Positions 35,346-43,301 of a stretch of DNA of 64,000 bases are shown in pieces (within the stretch, counting starts at the first letter, position 1; the number at the start of each line of letters is the position of its first letter). The DNA is from Hyphomonadaceae bacterium UBA1933 (GTDB taxonomy: Bacteria > Pseudomonadota > Alphaproteobacteria > Caulobacterales > Aquidulcibacteraceae). The notes below the pieces were generated by a model that saw nothing but the letters and a program-made list of their open reading frames with translations, was not told the origin of the DNA and searched no databases. The stretch covers positions 1 through 64,000 of the forward strand of contig DDFH01000004.1 in assembly GCA_002337085.1 (NCBI GenBank). The letters are read 5' to 3'. The position numbers and the translations under genes are program-made.

Positions 35346-35768
35346 ATGGAAAAATGGCTTATATATGCAATAATATCAATGGTATTTGCTGGCTTCACAT
35401 CAGTTATTGCAAAACTTGGGCTTAAAGGAATTTCGGGTGATATTGGCCTAGCTATCAGAACTATTTTTGTATTTATTATAATTACTGGCTTCACCATATT
35501 TTCAACATCGGCCACTGAATTAAAGGGGGTATCCTCCAAAAATATAGTTTGGTTGGGTATTTCTGCGCTAACCACTTCATTATCTTGGATATTTTATTAT
35601 AGGGCAATTAAAATTGGCGAAGTTTCAAACGTCGCCCTAATCGATAAAGGCAGCGTATTAGTTTCACTTTTAATGGCGTGGCTTATTCTTGGCGAAAATA
35701 TAACCATGAATAAGGGAATTGGTGCAGCCCTTATTATCGGCGGGCTATTATTCATTATGAAGGGATAA
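35346..35768 (+). CDS. Half-size EamA/DMT transporter
   Basis: A 140-residue protein with five hydrophobic segments, equal to one EamA domain. The C-terminal part AWLILGENITMNKGIGAALIIGG is characteristic of EamA. Most EamA transporters have two such domains, so this one presumably works as a dimer, like other single-domain DMT proteins. It follows the thioredoxin-like gene by 29 bases and precedes a terminator, so it is probably the last gene of the ars operon. Its substrate is unknown. Confidence 0.8.
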   Translation: MEKWLIYAIISMVFAGFTSVIAKLGLKGISGDIGLAIRTIFVFIIITGFTIFSTSATELKGVSSKNIVWLGISALTTSLSWIFYYRAIKIGEVSNVALIDKGSVLVSLLMAWLILGENITMNKGIGAALIIGGLLFIMKG

Positions 35769-35797
35769 ACGCCACATATAATAAATACGTGGCGTTT
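35767..35797. terminator. Terminator at the end of the ars operon
   Basis: AAACGCCAC (35767-35775) pairs with GTGGCGTTT (35789-35797) around a 13-base AT-rich loop. The stem overlaps the last stop codon. It lies between convergent genes and can also serve purB on the minus strand. Confidence 0.8.
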
Positions 35798-35809
35798 TAA
35801 TCATTCAAA

Positions 35810-37129
35810 TCATTCGCCAAATACACGTTTGAAAGAAACATCAACATTTTTAAGGTGGCGACTATCGTCAAACAATGCTTCTAATTCTTCGTTTGAAAGG
35901 CGTGAGTTTACGTCAGGATCGTTTTTAAGACGGCTTATAAGTGCGTCTGCAGGGCGACCACCACGAAGATTCCAAACTTCCATCGCATTACGTTGAACAA
36001 TACGATACGCATCTTCACGCATACAGCCTTTTTGGGTAAGCGCCAAAAGCACGTTTTGCGAATTATGTAGGCCACCAAGTAAATCAAGGTTCGCCTTCAT
36101 ATTTTCTGGATAAACCAGTAAATTCTCAACCACACCAGCCAAACGATTTAGGGCGAAATCAAGGGTGATGGTTGCATCTGGGCCAATGCCGCGCTCAACA
36201 GAGCTATGCGAAATATCGCGTTCATGCCATAATGCCACATTCTCAAGCGCAGGAACCGCCGCAGAACGCACAAGGCGCGCAAGACCAGTTAGGTTTTCAG
36301 TCAATACCGGATTGCGTTTATGCGGCATTGCCGAAGATCCCTTTTGACCTTTTGAGAAGAATTCTTCGGCTTCCAATACTTCGGTACGTTGCATATGGCG
36401 AATTTCGATTGCCAAGTTTTCAATTGATGATGCAACCACTGCCAAAGCGCAGAAGAATGCGGCATGGCGATCGCGCGGGATTACTTGGGTTGAAATTGGT
36501 TCAGGCTTAAGGCCCAATTTTTCTGCAACGTGTTCTTCTACTAATGGGTTAATTTGCGCAAATGTGCCAACCGCACCAGAAATTGCGCAAGTTGCAATCT
36601 CTTTTTGCGCAACAATCAAACGCTCTTTGGCGCGGGTAAATTCGGCATAAAAACGGGCCAATGTTAAGCCAAATGTGGTTGGTTCGGCATGAATACCATG
36701 CGAACGACCAATACGAACAGTATATTTATGTTCAAATGCACGTTTTTTCAAAGCCACCAAAACACGGTCAACATCATCAATAAGCAAATCCGCAGCGCGA
36801 TTTAATTGCACGGCAAGGCAAGTATCAAGAACATCTGATGAAGTTAGACCTTGGTGAACAAAGCGGCTGTCTTCGCCGATAAATTCAGCCAAATGGGTCA
36901 AAAAGGCGATAACGTCATGTTTTACTTCGGCTTCGATGGCGTCAATTTTTGCAACGTCAAATACGGCCTTTGAACCTTTTTCCCAAACATTTTTGGCGGC
37001 TTCTTTTGGCACAACGCCTAATTCAGCAAGTTTCTCGGTGGCGTATGCCTCAATCTCGAACCAAATACGGAATTTCGATTCTTGGGACCAAATATCAACC
37101 ATTTCTTTGCGGGCATAACGTGGGATCAT
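35810..37129 (-). CDS. purB: Adenylosuccinate lyase
   Basis: A 439-residue homotetrameric lyase acting twice in purine synthesis (SAICAR to AICAR and adenylosuccinate to AMP). The fumarase/aspartase-superfamily signature is GSSAMPHKRNP near residue 260, with HQGLTSSDVLDT earlier and RSHGIHAEPTTFG carrying the general-acid His. GGAAGG lies a few bases before the ATG. Length is typical of the bacterial short form. Confidence 0.97.
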   Translation of the reverse strand: MIPRYARKEMVDIWSQESKFRIWFEIEAYATEKLAELGVVPKEAAKNVWEKGSKAVFDVAKIDAIEAEVKHDVIAFLTHLAEFIGEDSRFVHQGLTSSDVLDTCLAVQLNRAADLLIDDVDRVLVALKKRAFEHKYTVRIGRSHGIHAEPTTFGLTLARFYAEFTRAKERLIVAQKEIATCAISGAVGTFAQINPLVEEHVAEKLGLKPEPISTQVIPRDRHAAFFCALAVVASSIENLAIEIRHMQRTEVLEAEEFFSKGQKGSSAMPHKRNPVLTENLTGLARLVRSAAVPALENVALWHERDISHSSVERGIGPDATITLDFALNRLAGVVENLLVYPENMKANLDLLGGLHNSQNVLLALTQKGCMREDAYRIVQRNAMEVWNLRGGRPADALISRLKNDPDVNSRLSNEELEALFDDSRHLKNVDVSFKRVFGE

Positions 37130-37263
37130 GACAAAACCTTCCTATATGCCACGCGCTTTAAACCACATGCAAAAGATTCTCAAGGCGTATGCCAAGAAAT
37201 TATTTGATGATAATTAGCAATATTTGACAAGTAACATCGGAATTATAATGTTATCCCAATGGT

Positions 37264-38133
37264 ATGAGCATTATGATAAGCACCAAAGAAATAATCGCAA
37301 AAAGATTTCGGCAAATTGTCGAAGAAATCTGCAACGCACCTGAAAATGAATATCGAATTGAAAATCTTGCCAAACGTGCAGGGGTTTCAAAATATCATTT
37401 TCATCGTCTTTTTGCCCTATTTTATGGGGTTAATATCTATGAATATGTGATATTAAAAAGGCTTGGGATTGCATCAGTAAGGCTAAAAAATAGTGATGAA
37501 AACATCACCGATATTGCATTTTCATCTGGCTATTCATCATCTCAAAGCTTTGCCAAGGCATTCAAAAACTACTTTGCCCAAAGCCCATCCGAATTTCGTA
37601 AAGCGCCAAATTTACAAAAATATCTAATGCTAAATAAAAAGATTAATTTAGTGGAGAATTTATCAATGTCCGATGCCAAAATGCCAAATGTTGAAATCAT
37701 AATATTTAATGAAACCAATATCGCGGGGCTTCGCCACAGAGGCAGCCCAAATGCGCTTTATGAAACTATTGAAAAATTTATTGCTTGGCGCATTAAAAAC
37801 CATTTACCACCGAAAAAATATGCAACATTCAATATTTTTCACAATCCGCTTGAAAAAAGTGAATATGATTTCGAAGTTGGTTGTGAATATAATGAAAATA
37901 TAAAACTTGATGATAGTTTTGCAAAAACTACAATTCCATGCCTTAAGTGCGCGTCAATGACTTATGTTGGTGACCCCGATGATATTGGGATACCGGCAAC
38001 CCAATTATATAAGTGGGTTGTCGATAATGGCTATGAACCAACCGACTACCCACTTTTTTGTAACAGGCTATCTTTCCCACCATTCGTAGAGCCGAATGAG
38101 GCAAAAACAATCATTTATCTGCCGATTAAATAA
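37264..38133 (+). CDS. AraC-family regulator with GyrI-like effector domain
   Basis: A 289-residue regulator. The N-terminal third is an AraC DNA-binding domain: the first helix-turn-helix at IENLAKRAGVSKYHFHRLF and the second at ITDIAFSSGYSSSQSFAKAFK, with the PSEFRK end. After a linker, residues 140-289 form a GyrI-like/SOUL-type ligand domain (IAGLRHRGSP, YEVGCEY-like and late PLFCNRLSF). Such Rob/SbmC-like proteins sense small amphipathic molecules or drugs. An ATG nine bases further on is an alternative start. No target operon is adjacent. Confidence 0.88.
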   Translation: MSIMISTKEIIAKRFRQIVEEICNAPENEYRIENLAKRAGVSKYHFHRLFALFYGVNIYEYVILKRLGIASVRLKNSDENITDIAFSSGYSSSQSFAKAFKNYFAQSPSEFRKAPNLQKYLMLNKKINLVENLSMSDAKMPNVEIIIFNETNIAGLRHRGSPNALYETIEKFIAWRIKNHLPPKKYATFNIFHNPLEKSEYDFEVGCEYNENIKLDDSFAKTTIPCLKCASMTYVGDPDDIGIPATQLYKWVVDNGYEPTDYPLFCNRLSFPPFVEPNEAKTIIYLPIK

Positions 38134-38310
38134 TTATTCGGCTTCTTTTACTTCGGCACCTGGGCCATTTTTCTTGATTGATTCAATGGCATTTTTTGCC
38201 GCCGCTTTGGAAGAATAGCCTTCAGTCCAGAAGATGCTTTCATTATTGTATTTGAAATAAACAACAAACTCTTCTTTTTTATTTTTCTTGATTTCAAAAT
38301 AATGTGCCAT
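38134..38310 (-). CDS. UPF0339 (DUF1508, YegP-like) small protein
   Basis: A 58-residue gene read directly from the minus strand between the AraC gene and the antiporter. It starts MAHYFEIKKNKK, continues FVVYFKYNNESIFWTEGYSS, then KAAAKNAIESIKKN, and ends EVKEAE. This matches one DUF1508 repeat: a FEIKK...YFxxxA/N...I...EGYxSKAxAxNxIxSIKxN pattern. YegP of E. coli has two such repeats; this is the single-repeat form. AGGAG lies eight bases before the ATG. The stop is directly next to the stop of the convergent regulator. Its function is unknown. Confidence 0.9.
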   Translation of the reverse strand: MAHYFEIKKNKKEEFVVYFKYNNESIFWTEGYSSKAAAKNAIESIKKNGPGAEVKEAE

Positions 38311-38418
38311 GTATAAAACTCCTTGCGCTAAGATTAGAGTGTAAGACTAAAACAAATATATAGTAATGCGTTACCTAGACTCATGCAATACTTTAGGACT
38401 AAATACTTTTTATGTAAC

Positions 38419-39651
38419 TTAAATTTTGGTTAATAAATATTTTTTGCTTAAACGTTCAGTCAGCGCAAATAATGCGGGGTTAAGAAGGATTGATATGATT
38501 GCGCCGGCAACCAAATAATCCTTTGCTTCGTTTGGCACAATTTGCAACCCAATCCCAAGCGTGATTAAGATAAACGAAAACTCCCCAATCTGGGCAAGGC
38601 TTATAGAAACGGTTGCGGCTGTATCGTGATTATATTTGAACATGCGCACCAAACCATAAGCAACCACGGATTTACCAATTATAATCACCAATAATGTCGC
38701 CAAAACTTTGAATGGCGCGGTAATAAACACCATTGGATTAAGCATCATTCCAACTGAAACAAAGAATAAAACCGCAAACGCATCACGAAGCGGCAGAATT
38801 TCTTTTGCTGCCTTGGAGCTTAAATCAGATTCAGCAAGCACAATGCCCGCAAAGAAAGCACCCAATGCGAAGCTTACGCCAAAAAACTTTGTTGCGGCAT
38901 ATGCCACTCCAAGTGCAATCGCCAAAACCCCAAGGCGGAATAATTCCGGTGAATTACCTTTATCTAGGCGCGTTAAAATCGCGGGAATAAGTTTCTGCCC
39001 CAAGACCAACATAACCGCAACAAAGGCAATCACCTTGCCAATGGTTAGAAATATTGATGAGATAATCGGATTTAATCCCAATATAGTGACTGGTTCTGTT
39101 GTGTGGGATAAATCCGCATGGCCACCCAGCACGGTTGCGAGTGGTGGTATAAGCACAAGCGATAACACCATTATCAAATCTTCGACCACGAGCCAACCAA
39201 TCGCAATCTGCCCCTTTTCGGTCTCAAGATAATTTTTATCTTGTAATGCCCGCAGCAAAACCACGGTTGATGCCACCGAAAGCGCAAGCCCAAAAACAAA
39301 CCCTGCCCCGATGCCCCAACCAAAGAGGGTGGCGATACCAATTCCCATCAATGTTGCGAAAAATATCTGAATTATTGCGCCGATAACCGCAATATTGCCA
39401 ACTTTTAAAAGATCATTGATTGAAAAATGAAGCCCAACCCCAAACATTAGGAATATAACCCCAATTTCTGCAAGCTGTGATGCAAGACTTGCATCGGCAG
39501 TATAACCAGGGGTGAAAGGGCCAACAACAATGCCCGCTACAAGATATCCGATAACAATTGGCAGGCGTAAACGTTGTGCCAAAGCGCCAAAAATAAACGC
39601 AACAACTATACCAATTGCAATTGTCGAAATTAACGGAACATCATGCGGCAA
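38419..39651 (-). CDS. CPA2-family cation:proton antiporter, membrane part only
   Basis: A 410-residue protein with about 12-13 membrane segments, of the KefB/YbaL group of CPA2 antiporters. The N-terminus MPHDVPLI and the motifs VGYLVAGIVVGPFTPGY and ASTVVLLRAL are typical. Full-length YbaL-type relatives have a C-terminal TrkA-N/RCK regulatory domain; this chain stops after the transport domain (ERLSKKYLLTKI), so nucleotide gating is absent or supplied in trans. The start is TTG at 39651 with GGGGAG upstream and no in-frame ATG nearby. Confidence 0.85.
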   Translation of the reverse strand: MPHDVPLISTIAIGIVVAFIFGALAQRLRLPIVIGYLVAGIVVGPFTPGYTADASLASQLAEIGVIFLMFGVGLHFSINDLLKVGNIAVIGAIIQIFFATLMGIGIATLFGWGIGAGFVFGLALSVASTVVLLRALQDKNYLETEKGQIAIGWLVVEDLIMVLSLVLIPPLATVLGGHADLSHTTEPVTILGLNPIISSIFLTIGKVIAFVAVMLVLGQKLIPAILTRLDKGNSPELFRLGVLAIALGVAYAATKFFGVSFALGAFFAGIVLAESDLSSKAAKEILPLRDAFAVLFFVSVGMMLNPMVFITAPFKVLATLLVIIIGKSVVAYGLVRMFKYNHDTAATVSISLAQIGEFSFILITLGIGLQIVPNEAKDYLVAGAIISILLNPALFALTERLSKKYLLTKI

Positions 39652-39763
39652 TATAAACTCACTCCCCTTTTATATAAAATATCAATGGTATTAAAATATT
39701 ATGGGCAGTAAGCGCGGGTTTTCAACCGCCAGTTCAAAATTACTTATAAAGATTCCATAAGGA

Positions 39764-40432
39764 TTAGCATAATCCAATGGCTTTCATTGAAACCGAACCT
39801 TCAAAACCAACAATGATATGATCAATGACTTTAACCTCAATTTGTTCGAGCGTGGTTATTATTTTCTTGGTCATAACTATATCCTGCGGCGACGGTTTCG
39901 CATCACCCGACGGGTGATTATGCACCAAAACCACAGATGATGCCGAAAGCTCTAATGCACGGCGGGCAATTTCGCGTGGATAGACGGGTGCATGATCGAT
40001 TGTGCCATCGCCCATCATTTCATCTTTTATAAGACGCAGTTTTTTATCAAGGAATAAAACACGGAACTGTTCACGCTTTTCGTGTTCTAAATCTAGTTTT
40101 AAGTAATTTAAAAGACTTGCCCAAGAGCTAAGGACAGGTTGTTTAATTATGCTCTCTTTTTCCCCACGCAGTAAAAGCGCATGAACCGCCTTGAGGTGAA
40201 TGGCAATAGATTCCCCGACCCCTTCAACATTCGTAAGTTCTGGAATACCCGCCGCAATAACCGCATTCAAAGTACCAAAGCGCAACAAAAGCGCCTTGGC
40301 AATTGGTTTCACATCGCGGCGTAAAACCACCCCCATAAGCAGAAGTTCCAATAATTCATGGTCAGCAAATGCGTCATGACCGCTTTTTAAAAAACGGGCA
40401 CGCAAACGTTCACGGTGACCAGAATTATCCAT
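39764..40432 (-). CDS. radC: RadC-family JAB/MPN protein
   Basis: A 222-residue member of the RadC family. An N-terminal HhH-like helical region carries ELTNVEGVGESIA. The C-terminal MPN/JAB domain has the metal motif VLVHNHPSGDAKPSPQD (HxHx7SxxD form) and the upstream glutamate. Despite the name, a role in DNA repair is not established. It follows map by nine bases on the same strand, a common alphaproteobacterial pairing. Confidence 0.9.
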   Translation of the reverse strand: MDNSGHRERLRARFLKSGHDAFADHELLELLLMGVVLRRDVKPIAKALLLRFGTLNAVIAAGIPELTNVEGVGESIAIHLKAVHALLLRGEKESIIKQPVLSSWASLLNYLKLDLEHEKREQFRVLFLDKKLRLIKDEMMGDGTIDHAPVYPREIARRALELSASSVVLVHNHPSGDAKPSPQDIVMTKKIITTLEQIEVKVIDHIIVGFEGSVSMKAIGLC

Positions 40433-40441
40433 CCCCTCTCC

Positions 40442-41257
40442 TTATAATTTGCCACCTAAAAACGGCTCTAACTCAGAATTATGGGGGGTGTAAAGCCCCT
40501 TAGGGCTAAGGGTAAAGATTTCGATGCCATCTTCAGTAACGCCGAGTGCATGTTCAAACTGTGCCGACAAAGAACGGTCTTTGGTTACCGCAGTCCAACC
40601 ATCGGGTAGGATTGTGGTTTGCCATTTACCAAGGTTTATCATCGGCTCGACAGTGAAGAACATCCCAGGAAGGATTTCAGGGCCAGAACCCGCAACCCCA
40701 TAATGCAAAACGTTAGGTTCATCATGGAAAACCCGTCCAAGGCCATGACCACAAAAATCACGAACCACAGAGCAATGTTGGCTTTCGGCATATTCTTGAA
40801 TTGCCGCACCAATATCACCGAAATGACCACCAGGCTTAATTGCCTTTAGTCCACGTTGTAAACTTTCCCATGTAATGTCCATAAGGCGCATTGCCTTGCG
40901 GTTGGTTTCACCGGCAACATACATTCTTGAAGTATCACCAAACCAGCCATCAACAATCACAGTAACGTCAATATTCATAATATCGCCGTTTTTAATAACC
41001 TTATTGCCCGGAATACCGTGGCAAACCACGTGATTAATCGAAATACAGGTTGCGTGTTGATATCCACGATAACCAATCGTTGCCGAAACCCATCCTTTTT
41101 CATTAATATATTCGCGCACAATATCATCAATATATGCCGTAGTTACGCCGGGTTTTACATGATCAACGAGCATATCAAGGATTTCTGCCGCCGCCTGTCC
41201 GGCAATGCGCATTCCTTGGAAATCTTCGGGAGTATGGATTTTAATTTTTTTATTCAT
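40442..41257 (-). CDS. map: Methionine aminopeptidase, type I
   Basis: A 271-residue metalloenzyme removing the initiator methionine from nascent proteins. The five metal ligands can be placed: Asp in MNIDVTVI, Asp in FGDTSRM, His in CGHGLGRVFHDEP, Glu in FTVEPMI and Glu in the late QFEHALGV. Length and lack of an N-terminal zinc finger fit type Ia. It is upstream of radC in a two-gene operon and divergent from the CinA-like gene. Confidence 0.96.
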   Translation of the reverse strand: MNKKIKIHTPEDFQGMRIAGQAAAEILDMLVDHVKPGVTTAYIDDIVREYINEKGWVSATIGYRGYQHATCISINHVVCHGIPGNKVIKNGDIMNIDVTVIVDGWFGDTSRMYVAGETNRKAMRLMDITWESLQRGLKAIKPGGHFGDIGAAIQEYAESQHCSVVRDFCGHGLGRVFHDEPNVLHYGVAGSGPEILPGMFFTVEPMINLGKWQTTILPDGWTAVTKDRSLSAQFEHALGVTEDGIEIFTLSPKGLYTPHNSELEPFLGGKL

Positions 41258-41376
41258 TGTTTATTATTGTCTCAGGTTTTGGTGTCTCAGATTATTATTT
41301 GCTAAAGTTTGTTGTCACTTCTGGCAAAGCAAAATATTAGTTTGTGACTATATAGAAATATTTTGTGGTGTTAGCA

Positions 41377-42126
41377 ATGGTCGAGGCAGAAATTACGGCG
41401 GCAATTTTGGTAATTGGTGATGAAATCCTTTCGGGACGCACCCAAGATTCAAACTCAAATACAATAGCAAATTTCCTGCAACCTTTTGGCATTGCCTTAA
41501 AAGAAATCAGGGTTATTGGCGATAAGGAACACGAAATCATCGCAAGCCTTAATGCACTTAGAACCCGTTATGATTATGTTTTCACAACCGGCGGCATTGG
41601 CCCCACCCATGATGACATTACCGCCGATGCGGTCGCCAAAGCATTTGGAGTAAATATCGGCATTCGTGATGACGCAATTGACATGATGCTTAATCGTTAT
41701 AACCGTGACGAACTTACCGAAGCACGCCTTAGAATGGCGCGCATCCCCGATGGCGCAAGCCTAGTTAAAAATCCAGTTTCTTTTGCCCCCGGTTTTCAAA
41801 TGGAAAATGTTTTCGTTATGGCCGGCGTGCCAAATATTATGCGTGCCATGCTTGATGATATTGCACCACGCCTTAAAACTGGAAAAGTAATAATCGCAAA
41901 AACAATCAAGGCAGACAATTTACGTGAAGGTGATATTGCAAAGCCACTTGGTGAAATCGCAAAAAAATATCCAACACTTTCATTTGGCTCTTATCCGTGG
42001 TTTCGCGGTGATGGCTATGGCGCACAATTGGTGGTGCGCGGCAATGATGAAGAATTACTCGAAGCAGGCATTAATGAAGTTGTTGAAATGCTAAAAACTC
42101 TAGGGCTTTCACCGAATATTGAATGA
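41377..42126 (+). CDS. CinA-like molybdopterin-binding-domain protein
   Basis: A 249-residue protein made of the N-terminal CinA/MoCF-binding domain (ILVIGDEILSGRTQDSN, TTGGIGPTHDDIT, VFVMAGVP) and a short following region. It lacks the C-terminal CinA amidase domain of full-length CinA. Related single-domain proteins are annotated as competence/damage-inducible protein A; activity on pyridine nucleotides or molybdopterin is not shown for this type. I start at the ATG at 41377 (MVEAEITAA). Divergent from map. Confidence 0.82.
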   Translation: MVEAEITAAILVIGDEILSGRTQDSNSNTIANFLQPFGIALKEIRVIGDKEHEIIASLNALRTRYDYVFTTGGIGPTHDDITADAVAKAFGVNIGIRDDAIDMMLNRYNRDELTEARLRMARIPDGASLVKNPVSFAPGFQMENVFVMAGVPNIMRAMLDDIAPRLKTGKVIIAKTIKADNLREGDIAKPLGEIAKKYPTLSFGSYPWFRGDGYGAQLVVRGNDEELLEAGINEVVEMLKTLGLSPNIE

Positions 42127-42151
42127 TTTAATGCAATTCCTGCAACAAGAT

Positions 42152-42177
42152 ATGCCAATAACCGCAATTTTTGGCAT
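42152..42177 (+). terminator. Weak hairpin after the CinA-like gene
   Basis: ATGCCAA (42152-42158) pairs with TTGGCAT (42171-42177) around a 12-base loop, 26 bases past the stop and before the tRNA-Leu gene. There is no proper T-tract, so termination is uncertain. Confidence 0.35.
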
Positions 42178-42228
42178 TTGCACACTAGACTAGAAATTTA
42201 ACCTAAACTATAAGCCGTCTTCCAATGT

Positions 42229-42317
42229 GCGGATGTGGCGGAATCGGTAGACGCCACGGACTTAAAATCCGTTGGGCTGTAAGGCCCGTGCCGGTTCGAG
42301 TCCGGCCATCCGCACCA
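42229..42317 (+). tRNA. tRNA-Leu (anticodon UAA)
   Basis: An 89-base class II tRNA with encoded CCA. The acceptor stem is GCGGATG with CATCCGC. The anticodon stem ACGGA/TCCGT holds the loop CTTAAAA, giving anticodon TAA. The long variable arm is GGGC...GCCC and the T-arm is GCCGG/CCGGC around TTCGAGT. The type II variable arm and the anticodon agree on leucine. Copies of its 3' end follow downstream. Confidence 0.97.
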
Positions 42318-42602
42318 TTTCCTTTATCTCACGCTTATGTTCGGGGCAGTCGCTATTCGCGCCTGCTATTCCCTCACCGCTCCGATAGGGCGCCGCACTC
42401 GCGGCGGAGCGCCACGTGGCGCTCGGTGCTTTCAATCTAATTTGGTTCGAACTTTCTCCGATTAAGCGCACCATTTCTTTATATCTAACGCTAGTTTCGC
42501 TACGCTCAACGCTCCGATGGGGCGGCGCACTCGCGCCGGCGCTCATTCGCGCTTGTCGCTTCGCTCCACACTGGTTCGAGCCTTGTCCAGTTAAGCGCAC
42601 CA
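42293..42602 (+). repeat. Tandem repeats carrying tRNA 3'-end sequence
   Basis: Copies of a T-arm plus acceptor plus CCA segment begin at 42293 (the real tRNA-Leu end), 42444 and 42573. Copies two and three, each 30 bases from GGTTCGA to GCGCACCA, are identical at 25 of 30 positions by my count. The spacers share CGCTCCGAT-GGGCG and CGCACTCGCG words, so whole units of roughly 130-155 bases are repeated. No intact second tRNA exists here. The arrangement resembles the tRNA-terminal repeats behind E. coli tyrT. No protein gene is credible in 42318-42736. Confidence 0.85.
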
Positions 42603-42664
42603 TTTTATTCAAGTTTCCACCCTAGGCACTTCGTGCCTCACTCAAAAACTTGGTTTCATACAGA

Positions 42665-42703
42665 AAAGATTTTTTGAAAAGCGCTGTTTCCAAAAAATCT
42701 TTG
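42665..42703. repeat. Long AT-rich inverted repeat
   Basis: AAAGATTTTTTGAAAA and TTTCCAAAAAATCTTT form a 16-bp stem with one mismatch around a GC-rich centre containing GCGCT. It lies downstream of the NifX-like gene on the minus strand and could end its transcript, though it lacks a following T-run. Confidence 0.55.
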
Positions 42704-42736
42704 TATATGCTTTATTTCATTTCATTCTCATAAAAA

Positions 42737-43117
42737 TCACGAATTGCTGCAACCACAAACGTGGTCGGCATCGCCATGATTATGGCAGGCAACTTCGGGA
42801 ATTATTTGCCCATTTTTCAAGAAATCTGCAATCGCAAGCTTTATATCGCTATTATTAACAAGGCTGGCTTTAATGCCGCGTCGTGCCATTTTATTCATAA
42901 AGCCCATACCAAATGATGCAGAAAGCAAAACATCAACACCATCAAGCGGGTGTTCATTGCCTATGAAATTATGAAAGGCCATTTCTTGTGGTAAATCAAG
43001 ACGTGATAATTCCTCAATATCCCCTGTTTCACTGACGTTAAAAATGATAAAACGGCGCGCTTTGCCGGCATGATTAGTGATGGTTTTGAAATTTTGGGAG
43101 GTAACAGCAATTTTCAT
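42737..43117 (-). CDS. NifX/NafY-type iron-molybdenum cofactor domain protein
   Basis: A 126-residue protein of the dinitrogenase iron-molybdenum cofactor biosynthesis superfamily (Nitro_FeMo-Co): MKIAVTSQNFKTITNHAGKARRF at the start and DVLLSASFGMGFMNKMARRGI in the middle. Beyond the domain is a metal-binding-looking tail with CHNHGDADHVCGC, four Cys/His pairs within 13 residues. No nif genes are near, so it is probably one of the many members acting in metal or iron-sulfur handling outside nitrogen fixation. Confidence 0.82.
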   Translation of the reverse strand: MKIAVTSQNFKTITNHAGKARRFIIFNVSETGDIEELSRLDLPQEMAFHNFIGNEHPLDGVDVLLSASFGMGFMNKMARRGIKASLVNNSDIKLAIADFLKNGQIIPEVACHNHGDADHVCGCSNS

Positions 43118-43145
43118 TTTCTTGCGCCTTATTTACTTATGATTA

Positions 43146-43176
43146 CGTAATTCCCAACCATTTTTGTTGGGTTACG
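43146..43176. repeat. Inverted repeat upstream of the NifX-like gene
   Basis: CGTAA-TT-CCCAAC pairs with GTTGGG-TTACG around a seven-base loop, with two unpaired Ts. It lies 29 bases before the NifX-like start on the minus strand, in the 184-base divergent gap to the peptidase gene. It could be an operator or leader structure; no T-tract follows. Confidence 0.45.
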
Positions 43177-43301
43177 CCCCTTTAACACCCAAACTACAAA
43201 GCGTATCAAGCGTTATAAAAATAAATTACGCTTATAAAACGCACCTGATATTTATTTTTTAAACATCTTTCATAAATTTCTTTTTCCGCTAGATTTTATT
43301 A

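Noticed and set aside
39764..39790. GGATTA/TAATCC hairpin at the radC stop codon as a terminator
   Set aside because: The stem includes the stop codon region, is AT-rich and has no T-tract.
42225..42440. A 71-codon plus-strand frame through tRNA-Leu
   Set aside because: It runs through the tRNA itself and ends in repeat sequence; it is a by-product of high G+C there.
42262..42612. An open frame of 116 codons antisense to tRNA-Leu and its repeats
   Set aside because: It translates the reverse complement of a tRNA and of the tRNA-tail repeats; the three repeated peptide segments simply mirror the DNA repeats. No ribosome-binding site or family match is seen.
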